Source: Rikenellaceae bacterium (GTDB taxonomy: Bacteria; Bacteroidota; Bacteroidia; Bacteroidales; Rikenellaceae). Taken from it: 7,115 nucleotides of DNA. The first letter of the stretch is position 1. Each line of letters starts with the position of its first letter. The DNA lies in assembly GCA_021203585.1 (NCBI GenBank), contig JAJQAW010000113.1, positions 7,700-14,814 on the forward strand. The letters run 5' to 3'. The position numbers and the translations under genes are program-made. The notes beneath the pieces are model-generated. The model saw only the letters and a list, made by a program, of their open reading frames with translations, made no database searches and had not been told where the DNA came from. Below are positions 1 to 6,847 of the stretch, in pieces.

Positions 1-2
1 AG

Positions 3-1004
3 TCAGACCTGGACCATCGTTTCGATCGGGCACACCGCGCCTGCCATAATTCCGGTTCGCAGGGAGGAGTAATCGAACATGTCGAACATCGGATGGTTCA
101 ATTCAGCAATAAACATGGTCGGCACACCGTAAAGCAGGGTACATTTTTCTTTGTCGATACCGGCCAATACCCGCAACGGATCGAAATTCTCTACCATGAC
201 CATAGTGGCGCCGTGGGTGATGACCGCACACAAAGCCAACACGCATCCGAAGCAGTGAAACAACGGCACGCAAGTCAACAGCTTGTCCGCGCTGGTAAAT
301 TCCATCGCCGTACCGGTTCCCAGGCCGCAATTGAGGATATTATGGTGGGACAACAGCACGCCTTTGGGGAAACCGGTAGTTCCGGAGGTATACTGCATCA
401 TGGTCACATCGTGGGTATCCACCGATTTTTCGGCCTCCGCCAAATCGCTATCCGACAGGTGGGAGCCCATGAGCAGAAGTTCGGCGGTATTGTACATCCC
501 GCGCTGTTTTTCCTGACCGATGTAAACCACATTCCGCAAAAAGGGGAAACGGGCGCTACGAAGCCTCCCCCGCTGCAGGGTTTTAAGCTCCGGCACCAAT
601 TCGTAGAGGCTTTCCACATAATCCGTATCCCGGTATCCGTTGACCAGACACATGGTATGGATATCCGCATTTTCCAGGATGAACTCCACCTCTTTGATCT
701 TATAACTGGTATTGACCGTTACCAGAATGGTCCCGATCTTGGCGCATACGAACATCATGGTCAACCAATCCAGCACATTATGCGCCCACATACCCACTTT
801 ATCCTCGCGGTCCACGCCGAGTTCCAATAACCCTTTGGCCATTTTATCGACCCGGTCGTTGAACTGCGCGTAAGTCATGCGCAGGCCGCGGTCCGGATAA
901 ACCAGAAAATCGTGATCCGGTAGTTCGACGGCCCATTTTTCGAGTAAACCACCTAAGGTGGCCTCGATCAGGGGCAAATTATCCAGTGAAATTGACTGTT
1001 TCAT
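3..1004 (-). CDS. AMP-forming acyl-CoA synthetase (FadD-like), prematurely ended N-terminal part
   Basis: This is an adenylate-forming enzyme of the fatty-acyl-CoA ligase group, which activates a carboxylic acid with ATP and joins it to CoA in the cytoplasm. The AMP-binding P-loop motif [11 protein letters not shown] sits at about residues 205-215. It is followed by the typical PLFHCFG (about 248-254) and YGVPTMF (about 292-298) segments and MAGAVCPIE (about 320-328). The N-terminus ([12 protein letters not shown]) begins where Bacteroidales homologs begin, which supports the ATG at 1004. The gene starts 12 nt after the stop of the XRE-cupin regulator, so the two are probably cotranscribed. 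The reading frame meets TGA at 5-3 after 333 residues, whereas family members have about 550. The YGxTE motif, the hinge and the C-terminal lysine domain are therefore missing. As read, the product should be inactive. The exact acid substrate cannot be told from the sequence. Confidence 0.85.
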   Translation of the reverse strand: MKQSISLDNLPLIEATLGGLLEKWAVELPDHDFLVYPDRGLRMTYAQFNDRVDKMAKGLLELGVDREDKVGMWAHNVLDWLTMMFVCAKIGTILVTVNTSYKIKEVEFILENADIHTMCLVNGYRDTDYVESLYELVPELKTLQRGRLRSARFPFLRNVVYIGQEKQRGMYNTAELLLMGSHLSDSDLAEAEKSVDTHDVTMMQYTSGTTGFPKGVLLSHHNILNCGLGTGTAMEFTSADKLLTCVPLFHCFGCVLALCAVITHGATMVMVENFDPLRVLAGIDKEKCTLLYGVPTMFIAELNHPMFDMFDYSSLRTGIMAGAVCPIETMVQV

Positions 1005-1016
1005 ACGGCATCCGGT

Positions 1017-1586
1017 TTAATTGGGAGTATAGGTGACCGCCAGGGCTTTGGCCACACGGGCCGGTTCGGCCGTCGTCACGCAATGCGGAACGATGGAGTC
1101 GTAGTAGATGCTTTGGCCCGCATTGAGTTCGTACTTTTCCTTGCCGTAATAGACCTCTACGGCACCATCGAGCACGAAAATGAATTCTTCTCCCTCGTGG
1201 GTGGACCAATTTTGCTTTTCAGCGGGATCGGCGAACCGGATATCGATCAAAAAGGGCTCCATGTTGCGGTCCAGCTTATTGCCGGCCAGCGAATAAAAAT
1301 CCAGGTGGGGACTGATTCCCGGTTTGCTGCCGTTGACGGTCGGTCGCAAGGCCTCGGTCGAGGTGATCACCGGAGCGCTGGCTTCAGTGCCATCCAAGAG
1401 CGTCCCTAAGCGGACCCCCATCCGGCGGGATATTTTAATCAGGGTGGAAATGCTCGGCGATAATTCGCCGTTCTCGATCATCGAAATCTGTCTAGACTCG
1501 ATGCCGGCAGCCTCGGCCAAATCGTCCCAGGTCAATTCCAACGTTTCGCGCAATTGTTTGATTTTGAATCCTAATTTTTCTGACAT
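1017..1586 (-). CDS. XRE-family HTH regulator with C-terminal cupin sensor domain
   Basis: A 189-residue one-component regulator. An XRE helix-turn-helix occupies about residues 5-60 (KIKQLRETLELTWDDLA, then AGIESRQISMIENG and SPSISTLIKISRRM). A linker follows, then a cupin_2 barrel at about 110-180 (STHEGEEFIFVLDGAVEVYYG, then AGQSIYYDSIVPHCV). The cupin keeps the H-E-E cluster of motif 1 and a PHC in motif 2, so metal or small-acid binding is possible but not proven. The frame stays open up to a GTG at 1619. I prefer the ATG at 1586 because homologs start just before the HTH and because the upstream promoter would leave almost no leader for the GTG. The gene ends with TAA. It is followed 12 nt later by an acyl-CoA synthetase, a pairing common in Bacteroidota, so it probably controls its own transcript in response to an acyl-type ligand (inference). 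It is the only gene here with no lesion. Confidence 0.9.
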   Translation of the reverse strand: MSEKLGFKIKQLRETLELTWDDLAEAAGIESRQISMIENGELSPSISTLIKISRRMGVRLGTLLDGTEASAPVITSTEALRPTVNGSKPGISPHLDFYSLAGNKLDRNMEPFLIDIRFADPAEKQNWSTHEGEEFIFVLDGAVEVYYGKEKYELNAGQSIYYDSIVPHCVTTAEPARVAKALAVTYTPN

Positions 1587-1631
1587 AGCCTTATAAGCTT
1601 GGGAATAAAAGACGAACACTTTCTAAATATA

Positions 1632-1661
1632 CAAAAATAAACGAACCGGTCAACCGGCCAA
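1632..1661 (-). promoter_or_regulatory. Bacteroidota-type promoter of the regulator-ligase unit
   Basis: On the minus strand a TATTTTTG box (1639-1632) matches the Bacteroidota primary-sigma -7 consensus TAnnTTTG exactly. A TTG (1661-1659) lies upstream with a 19-nt spacer, the expected spacing for the -33 element. The predicted start of transcription is near 1625. This gives a leader of about 40 nt before the ATG at 1586 and argues against the GTG at 1619 as start codon. The flanks are AT-rich. This is a consensus match only, with no experimental evidence. Confidence 0.6.
1644..1657. promoter_or_regulatory. Candidate operator: palindrome inside the promoter spacer
   Basis: CCGGT-CA-ACCGG is a perfect inverted repeat with 5-bp arms and a 2-bp centre at 1646-1657. 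It overlaps a direct repeat of AACCGG at 1644-1649 and 1652-1657, spaced 8 bp. It lies wholly between the -33 and -7 elements, so a bound repressor would block RNA polymerase. A third AACCGG is at 1717-1722. The position and symmetry suit autoregulation by the XRE protein encoded just downstream. That link is inferred, and short CCGG-rich repeats can arise by chance. Confidence 0.35.
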
Positions 1662-1962
1662 TTTTTCTTTCCCAAAAATTACGATTTCCAAAGGTCTCTA
1701 CTCTTTCCGAAAATTGAACCGGAAAATAATTACGGACTGCATACGCACCTCATGATTTCTATGGAAACGACAGCATTAAATCCGATATTCAAGCCGACAG
1801 GATGTTTTTTCGATGGGTGGATGAAGGTGCCCCCGGATAACCATTCTCCCTGAAAATGACGGCGCCTCCTTCCCGTACGTTTACGCATGCCGCCGCCGCA
1901 AACTAACACACCGAGCCTGGGAGCGGTTTTGCCTACGCTACCGGCCGTTTTCCGCCTGCCGG

Positions 1963-3813
1963 TCAGAAAGGATAACCGATCGCCAAGTGGAAACCCAGAC
2001 TGTCCTTGAAGCGCGGCATGTTGTAGTAGCCGCTCTTTCCGGTATCGTAGGGAGCATGAATCCCGATTCCCAGGTCGGCCCGTATGACCAGGTAATTCAG
2101 GTCGTACCGCAACCCCGCTCCGGTTCCCAACGCTAGTTGATCGAAAAATTTCCTGCCGTCCAATTTTCCACCGGGACGCTCCGGATCTTTTTCCAACAGC
2201 CAGATGTTTCCGGTATCCACGAATAGTGCGCCGTACAGATCGGCAATCAGGTTGAAACGATACTCCACATTGGCTTCCACTTTAAAGTCTCCGGTCTGAT
2301 CGAAATAACCGTTGTTGTCCTCCTCCCGGGCGCGGAAGCTGCCCGGACCCAGCGAACGAATGGTGAAGGCACGGATGCTGTTGGCTCTTCCCACGTAAAA
2401 CTGCTCGCTGTAAGGCAAAACGTCCGAATTCCCGTAGGGATGGCCGGCCCCGGCATACAACCGGCCGACCAGGGTATTCTTCGTTCCCAAGGCTCGGTAA
2501 TATTTGAATTCGGTGGTGGCTTTGACAAACTGCGAATAAGCAATTCCGAAGATCTTCCGGGGACGATGTCCGCCCCCCCCCAAAGCGGCCAAGCCGTCCA
2601 CTATATTTCCGGCTTCGGTCGCCGTAGTTTGCCAGATGATCCGATCGCGCCGTTTGCGGCCCAGGTATTTATCGAAGGTATAGGTATAGGCCATGGCCGG
2701 GATCAACTGGTTTTCAAAACTCCGGCTGAGGTAGGTCAGTCGATCCAGTAAATCCTGGAATTCCTGGGTTTTTCGGAACACATTGTTGTAAGTGAGCCGA
2801 AAAGGCGTAAAACTGTGGCTACTGGCAGCATCCGACCGGAAATCATAGGTGAGACTTCCGTTGGCCGAGAACATGGAGAAGAATTGAGGACGGTTCATCA
2901 GGGAGGCCCCCAACTGAAAGATGGTACGGGCCTCGTATTTGGTGCTGCGCGGAATGAATTTCGGGGCCAGCAACCGCGGCACGACCAGCGAGGCGTTCAA
3001 TCCGAATTCATAGGAATTGATTCTCGAGCGGTTGAGTTGCGAGCCGGTATTGCCCGTTTGCCATTCGTAAGAGGCATTGGCCTGTACGGAAAACTGTTCG
3101 CCCCCGCGCAGAAAATTGCGGTGGCGCAAGCCGAAGGAGATTCCGGGTCCGATGTAACTATTGGATTTGGACACTACATCCGCTTCCAGTTCGGCATCCA
3201 TCGGAGCTTCGAAAGCGGCGGAAATCACCATATTCAGCGAATCGGCGCCCCGGAGCGAGTCCAGCGGCGTAACGCTCATGTTCACGTAACGGAAAACGCC
3301 CAATTTGGAAAATCGATTGAGCGTAGCATTGATCTCACTCACCCGGGTCTCCTTCCCCGATGCCAGGGTCAACAGCCCGGCCAGGATTTTGGGGCGGAGT
3401 TTCAACGGCTGCTGATAGCGGACTTTTATGCCGTTGATTTCGGTCGAATCCACCTCCCCTCCCAACGGATTGGTCAACTGTACGATGATATCTCCATTGC
3501 GGTAAGGTTGCATGGCCGCTTGCGGAATACCGGGCGCGGTGATCATCCGCAGTTCGATGCGGTAAGGTTCGTGCAGCGTATCGGCCTGGTATTCCAGGTA
3601 ATCCGGACGGAAGTAATAGTAACTGTTCTCCCTCAGGTTGTTGGTGATGTGGATTCGTTCCGCCCGGAGGGTATCGATGTTGTACTGATCTCCTACGTGC
3701 AGGTACGAACCGCCTTTCATACTGTCGATCCGGGCCGTCACCGGACAGCACACCTCCGGAAACCGTACCTGGCTGTAGAACCACGGTGGGGCCACGGTAA
3801 TGCGGTAGCGCAT
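1963..3813 (-). CDS. tamL: TamL Omp85 barrel, main fragment (POTRA region plus beta-barrel)
   Basis: This 616-residue frame holds most of a TamA/BamA-superfamily outer-membrane protein. About the first 200 residues form the POTRA-like region. The barrel begins near IGPGISFGLRHRNFLRGGEQ and runs to the end. NSIRAF followed by SLGPGSF matches the conserved loop-6 motif of Omp85 proteins as found in TamL. The protein ends YPF before a TGA; a terminal Phe is the usual end of an outer-membrane barrel. The ATG at 3813 is not a natural start, because conserved TamL sequence continues upstream in another frame (codons before 3836) and then past an in-frame TAG to a lipoprotein signal. On its own this fragment lacks any export signal. 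A nine-G run lies inside it at 2581-2573. Confidence 0.85.
   Translation of the reverse strand: MRYRITVAPPWFYSQVRFPEVCCPVTARIDSMKGGSYLHVGDQYNIDTLRAERIHITNNLRENSYYYFRPDYLEYQADTLHEPYRIELRMITAPGIPQAAMQPYRNGDIIVQLTNPLGGEVDSTEINGIKVRYQQPLKLRPKILAGLLTLASGKETRVSEINATLNRFSKLGVFRYVNMSVTPLDSLRGADSLNMVISAAFEAPMDAELEADVVSKSNSYIGPGISFGLRHRNFLRGGEQFSVQANASYEWQTGNTGSQLNRSRINSYEFGLNASLVVPRLLAPKFIPRSTKYEARTIFQLGASLMNRPQFFSMFSANGSLTYDFRSDAASSHSFTPFRLTYNNVFRKTQEFQDLLDRLTYLSRSFENQLIPAMAYTYTFDKYLGRKRRDRIIWQTTATEAGNIVDGLAALGGGGHRPRKIFGIAYSQFVKATTEFKYYRALGTKNTLVGRLYAGAGHPYGNSDVLPYSEQFYVGRANSIRAFTIRSLGPGSFRAREEDNNGYFDQTGDFKVEANVEYRFNLIADLYGALFVDTGNIWLLEKDPERPGGKLDGRKFFDQLALGTGAGLRYDLNYLVIRADLGIGIHAPYDTGKSGYYNMPRFKDSLGFHLAIGYPF
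2573..2581 (-). repeat. tamL: Nine-G homopolymer inside the tamL barrel
   Basis: Nine consecutive G on the coding strand encode the glycine stretch in AALGGGGHRP. The reading frame is correct as given. Gain or loss of one G would frameshift the barrel, so the tract is a possible slipped-strand site and also an error-prone place for sequencing. Confidence 0.7.
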
Positions 3814-3820
3814 TTTCGCC

Positions 3821-3836
3821 TTTTTCGGATTTTTTT
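3821..3836 (-). other. tamL: Frameshift site in tamL at A7/A5 runs
   Basis: The minus strand has A7 (3836-3830) and A5 (3825-3821) runs. Upstream the TamL frame reads EVLPKK; downstream it resumes one base back as NPKKAKMRYR. One missing A, most likely in the A7 run, explains the break. The zero-frame phase (AAA AAA ATC) is not the canonical X XXY YYZ slippery heptamer. Single-tRNA slippage or polymerase slippage at A7 remains possible. Confidence 0.7.
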
Positions 3837-3971
3837 CGGAAGCACTTCGTATTCGGCCGAAGATCCGAAATTACCGAGATTGTCCAGTATATCTTCCACC
3901 AACTCCATCCGCTGGTCCGGCTGCACATCCGAAACCAGTACCGGCTTCTTGGCCAGCCGTTTGTAAATCCA

Positions 3972-3974
3972 CTA
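3972..3974 (-). other. tamL: In-frame TAG within tamL
   Basis: The codon context on the minus strand is TTG AAA TAG TGG ATT. In related TamL proteins as I recall them, the residue before this Trp is often Tyr or His. Tyr (TAC/TAT) or Gln (CAG) would each be one base from TAG. Confidence 0.8.
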
Positions 3975-4274
3975 TTTCAATCCGCTTCTTTTTTCGGTAT
4001 AGAAGTGGTTCCACACCCACAATCCGGTCGGAATCGGGGTGCGGACGTAAGGGCTGAACAGCGGATTATTGGGTTTGACATTCAGCGCATCCTTAATCTC
4101 GGATTCGGTACCTCCCGGCACTTTTTCCCCGTCTGCCGAGTGGATTTCGATCTTTTTCACACCCGTATACAGCACCTGATCCTCTGCCAGGCGCGAAGTG
4201 GTGGAGCAACCCGTGAGCAGCAGCGGAAGGATCAGGCCTCTCAGCAGTGTATCGATTCGTCGGTTCATTTTCAT
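3972..4274 (-). CDS. tamL: TamL 5' fragment: lipoprotein signal and first POTRA segment
   Basis: A 100-residue frame starting with a lipoprotein signal peptide: an Arg-rich start, the hydrophobic stretch LILPLLL, and the lipobox LLTGC with the lipidated cysteine at residue 23. The next part (LYTGVKKIEI, then NPLFSPYVRTPIP and LWVWNHFYTEKRSGLK) is the typical beginning of Bacteroidota TamL. It stops at TAG 3974-3972, yet WIYKRLAKKPVLVSDVQP follows directly in the same frame, as expected for an uninterrupted protein. The ATG overlaps the tamB TGA as ATGA (4274-4271), which suggests translational coupling. A second ATG two codons later (4268) is also possible. Confidence 0.8.
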   Translation of the reverse strand: MKMNRRIDTLLRGLILPLLLTGCSTTSRLAEDQVLYTGVKKIEIHSADGEKVPGGTESEIKDALNVKPNNPLFSPYVRTPIPTGLWVWNHFYTEKRSGLK

Positions 4275-6838
4275 ACCGTAGGTTCATTGGGATCCTCCAA
4301 GGCCGGTTGCTGGCGTTGCTGCCGGGCCGGGTCCGGTTCCCGGTCGTCGGCATCGCGCATTTCTCGACGGATTTGCCGGCGTTCCCGGCGCTGTTCTTTG
4401 GGCATCAGTTTGAACAGATCGCCCAGCCGGTTCAGCCGTTTACGCAGCAAAAATCCAACGCCGGTTTCAATCACTTCGCTATCCAGCATACTCTCCTGAG
4501 TCAGGTTGCGGAAGAAACGGAGGTACATATTATCGCGTTCGGTCAGCCGGTATTCCACCGAGACGTTCTGCACAAAATTATTTTGCAAATTCTCTTCCCC
4601 GGTAGCCTCCGGATCGACATTACCGCCCACCGTCACTTTAATCCGGTCGTCCATAAAACTCTTGGAGACTTGGTAGGAATAATTGGTGTGCGTGCCGTCC
4701 TCCCCGTCCACCGTATTGAGGCCCAGCGACAGATCGATTCCCTGTAAATTATCACGGGTCCAAGTGTTGAGTTCACGGGTGATGAACGTATTGAGCGGAT
4801 CGTTCACATTCGCACTTCTCGTAGCGCTCGGACCGGTATACCGGTTATAGGCCAGTAGGGAAAAAGCCTGCTGCATCCGCTGTTCCGGACTCATCTGGGC
4901 CAACTCGTCGCTGATCGCAGCATTATTCGGAGCGGCCAAATCAAAACTCAAATCAATGTTTTCCAACGAGTTGCGAACCAGAATCATAATCTGAAAATTG
5001 ACATTCTGCGAACTTTCCCCGTCATTGAAATCCACGTTCACACTCGTATTCTGGATGGCCGTGATATCGAAGGTCGGATTCAGCATATCCCCCGTCCATT
5101 CCACATAACTGTTTTCTTCGATGGCGAAATCCTTCTGGGAAATTACCGGCGGGCTGTATAAAATCCGTCCCGAGGCCACATCGAAACGACCCATAAAACG
5201 GCTGTCTCCCTGTGTATTGAGCGTGTAAGTCAGGTTGCCGTGACCCGCCACTTCCGCCCGGTTATTGCCGTCGTCCGAAAGATTGACCGTCACCTCGATA
5301 TTTTCCTGAATATCGATATTGACCAGCATATCCAATCCGAACAAGTCTAACCTGCGGGTTGTATCGGGGACAAGGGTGGCCGGGTCGTCGAAATCAACAA
5401 AGCTCACCAAGTCCTGCTTCACACTTTGGACCCGGGCCGTTTGCTCCGGCAGGGTGTAGGTGACATCTGTTCCTCGAAGTAGGCGGACATCTCCCCGCAC
5501 GGTCAGGGCATCCGTAGCTCCCCGGGCCGTAAGGTCCACATCGATCGGCGCTTTACCGTAAATCTGCGATCGGTCGTTGGAGGTCGAACTAATGAGTTCG
5601 AAATTTTGCGCCTGCGCCGTCACATCGACCACCAAGCGGGAAAGATCGGCGAAATTCACCGTACCGTCTATCGTCAGGCGCTGGTTATTGGGAGAGACCA
5701 AAGAAATTCGGCCCAAATCGAGGCGGCTGTCGGCAATCTCGATCGCTCCGGCTTCCAGGCCAAAGGCGGTTCCGATCAACGGGACGCTCAGCCGGCCCTC
5801 CACGAATTGCAGATTGCCGTTGGCTACCGGATGGAGAGTGGTTCCCCCCACCGCGAGCGATCCGTTCAGTGCCCTCTCCCATTGGACCGTCTCTTCCGGT
5901 AAGAAAGCGTTCAGCACCGTCAGCGGAAAGGATTGCAGGGAGGCCTGTACCGTCAGATTTTCCTGCTCATTGGAAGGCAGTGAGCCCTCGGCCGTCAATA
6001 CCGTCCGTTGATCCACCTGCATGCCGGCTTTGAGGGTATACCGATTTAGACTGTCGGACTGGAAATCCACATCCAGTCCGATATTTCCCACCCGGCGGTC
6101 CTGGTATGAAAGGTCTGTCACACCGACCTTACCGGCCGCTGCGATGCGGCCTTCATAAAACCCGAAGCTCACATCCGTGGCCAGTGTGCCGTCTATCGGA
6201 GGCGATGAAGGCAACATCTCCAAGGCCGTACCGATATCGATGCCGGCCATATCCAGTTTCACCGCTCCCGTAGGAAGACTGGGCTCCAACGGAGCGGAGG
6301 TGAGGTATACGTGCTGTCCGGCCTCGGGACCTTCCAGCCTGAGATCGGCCTCCAACTGCCGGTTGAAATGATATTCGATAAAATTGTCCGCATTGACTTG
6401 CCAGGGCAGGTAGCCGAACACGGGCCGTTCGGGAGTCAGGGTAGCCCGGATGGCAGAATCCTGCCACTGAGCATTCAATCCAAACCGAAAACCCACACTA
6501 TCCGAACGGCTGCGCTGGTAGACCTGGACCGTTGCCCGGTCCTCTTCCACCTGGCCGGCCGCAGCGATCAGGGCCATCTGCTCCAAGTTGCCGGGACGGT
6601 TGGAGAGCCGAACCCAATAACCCAATTGTCGATCCCTCCGGGCTAAACCGAGTCGGAGCGTATCCAGGGTTAGCGAACCGGTATGCAGGCGGTTCACGAG
6701 CAAGTCCGCCCGAAAAGGTTGTGCATCCAGGGTGGAAGCGGAAAGTTGCAGCGATTGGAAATCCATCCCGGCGGTTTGCAACAGCGAATGAACCAGATTA
6801 CGCCCTCCGGCGGAAGCCTCCAACCGAAAGGGCGGCAT
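4271..6838 (-). CDS. tamB: TamB translocation/assembly module protein, C-terminal 855 residues
   Basis: Inner-membrane-anchored TamB proteins (DUF490) span the periplasm as a long beta-sheet groove and contact the TamA/TamL barrel. This frame shows AsmA-like beta-rich repeats over about residues 1-430, then the TamB domain at about 430-810. Recognisable pieces are VTYTLPE, LDMLVNIDIQENIEV, GRFDVASGRILYSPP, FAIEENSYVEWTGDMLNP and RDNLQGIDLSLGLNT. The barrel-contacting end (YLRFFRNL, then GVGFLLRKRLNRLGDLF) is followed by an Arg/Glu/Gln-rich tail of about 45 residues. It stops at TGA and overlaps tamL by 4 nt. The Met at 6838 is unlikely to be the native start: the same frame continues upstream across TAG 6847-6845 into more TamB-like sequence. 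Re-initiation at this Met would give a protein without the N-terminal membrane anchor. Confidence 0.85.
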   Translation of the reverse strand: MPPFRLEASAGGRNLVHSLLQTAGMDFQSLQLSASTLDAQPFRADLLVNRLHTGSLTLDTLRLGLARRDRQLGYWVRLSNRPGNLEQMALIAAAGQVEEDRATVQVYQRSRSDSVGFRFGLNAQWQDSAIRATLTPERPVFGYLPWQVNADNFIEYHFNRQLEADLRLEGPEAGQHVYLTSAPLEPSLPTGAVKLDMAGIDIGTALEMLPSSPPIDGTLATDVSFGFYEGRIAAAGKVGVTDLSYQDRRVGNIGLDVDFQSDSLNRYTLKAGMQVDQRTVLTAEGSLPSNEQENLTVQASLQSFPLTVLNAFLPEETVQWERALNGSLAVGGTTLHPVANGNLQFVEGRLSVPLIGTAFGLEAGAIEIADSRLDLGRISLVSPNNQRLTIDGTVNFADLSRLVVDVTAQAQNFELISSTSNDRSQIYGKAPIDVDLTARGATDALTVRGDVRLLRGTDVTYTLPEQTARVQSVKQDLVSFVDFDDPATLVPDTTRRLDLFGLDMLVNIDIQENIEVTVNLSDDGNNRAEVAGHGNLTYTLNTQGDSRFMGRFDVASGRILYSPPVISQKDFAIEENSYVEWTGDMLNPTFDITAIQNTSVNVDFNDGESSQNVNFQIMILVRNSLENIDLSFDLAAPNNAAISDELAQMSPEQRMQQAFSLLAYNRYTGPSATRSANVNDPLNTFITRELNTWTRDNLQGIDLSLGLNTVDGEDGTHTNYSYQVSKSFMDDRIKVTVGGNVDPEATGEENLQNNFVQNVSVEYRLTERDNMYLRFFRNLTQESMLDSEVIETGVGFLLRKRLNRLGDLFKLMPKEQRRERRQIRREMRDADDREPDPARQQRQQPALEDPNEPTV

Positions 6839-6844
6839 GGTTTG

Positions 6845-6847
6845 CTA
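6845..6847 (-). other. tamB: In-frame TAG within tamB
   Basis: The codon context on the minus strand is GTG TAG CAA ACC ATG. The frame is open and TamB-like on both sides, with no shift. A C-to-T change of a CAG (Gln) codon would explain it, but the original residue is not determined because this part of TamB is poorly conserved. Confidence 0.8.

Larger units (their letters stand above)
1620..1962. other. Noncoding gap between tamL and the regulator gene
   Basis: The part near the regulator (about 1620-1740) is AT-rich and contains the promoter and candidate operator. The rest (about 1740-1962) has no convincing reading frame, RNA gene or repeat. The only hairpin seen just after the tamL stop is ACCGGC/GCCGGT (1940-1945 with 1958-1963, 12-nt loop). 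It has no T-tract after it on the minus strand, so it is a poor intrinsic terminator. How tamL transcription ends is not evident. Confidence 0.6.
1963..4274 (-). pseudogene. tamL: tamL, whole locus with in-frame TAG and a -1 frameshift
   Basis: Joining the two fragments gives a complete lipoprotein Omp85 protein of about 770 residues: signal and lipobox (1-23), POTRA region (to about 360), barrel (to 770). TamL replaces TamA in Bacteroidota and works with the periplasmic protein TamB in envelope biogenesis. Two lesions break it. One is TAG at 3974-3972. The other is a one-base deficit between about 3836 and 3815. Adding one A to the seven-A run (3836-3830) turns the sequence into PKKNPKKAKMRYRITVAPP, which reads like TamL homologs; adding it to the five-A run (3825-3821) also restores the frame. 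About 45 codons of good TamL sequence lie between the lesions. I cannot tell true pseudogene from sequencing or assembly error, and neighbouring tamB shows a similar lesion. Confidence 0.65.

Noticed and set aside
3..5. TGA read as a sense codon (Trp, Gly or selenocysteine) in the ligase
   Set aside because: TGA ends both tamL and tamB at their natural C-termini, and this ligase family has no selenocysteine. The downstream sequence needed to look for a SECIS element is absent.
93..830. Plus-strand open frame (245 codons) opposite the acyl-CoA synthetase
   Set aside because: The opposite strand carries the clear P-loop motif of the ligase; the plus-strand product resembles no family and is a mirror artefact.
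1587..1619. GTG at 1619 as start of the regulator
   Set aside because: The predicted transcription start near 1625 leaves almost no leader, and the extra 11 residues are not part of the HTH family. ATG at 1586 fits better.
1940..1963. Hairpin ACCGGC/GCCGGT directly after the tamL stop as terminator
   Set aside because: Only a 6-bp stem with a 12-nt loop and no T-tract on the transcribed side; too weak to call.
3821..3836. Canonical programmed -1 frameshift in tamL
   Set aside because: The A7 run is in the wrong phase for X XXY YYZ, I saw no downstream stimulatory hairpin, and TamL is not known to need frameshifting. Mutation or miscall is more likely.
2815..3966. Long plus-strand open frame (383 codons) opposite tamL
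   Set aside because: It is antisense to well-recognised TamL sequence, has no recognisable domain and an Arg/Gln/His-rich composition typical of a shadow of GC-rich coding DNA.
4247..4747. Plus-strand open frames opposite the 3' end of tamB
   Set aside because: The minus strand encodes the conserved TamB domain end; no promoter or domain supports a plus-strand gene.
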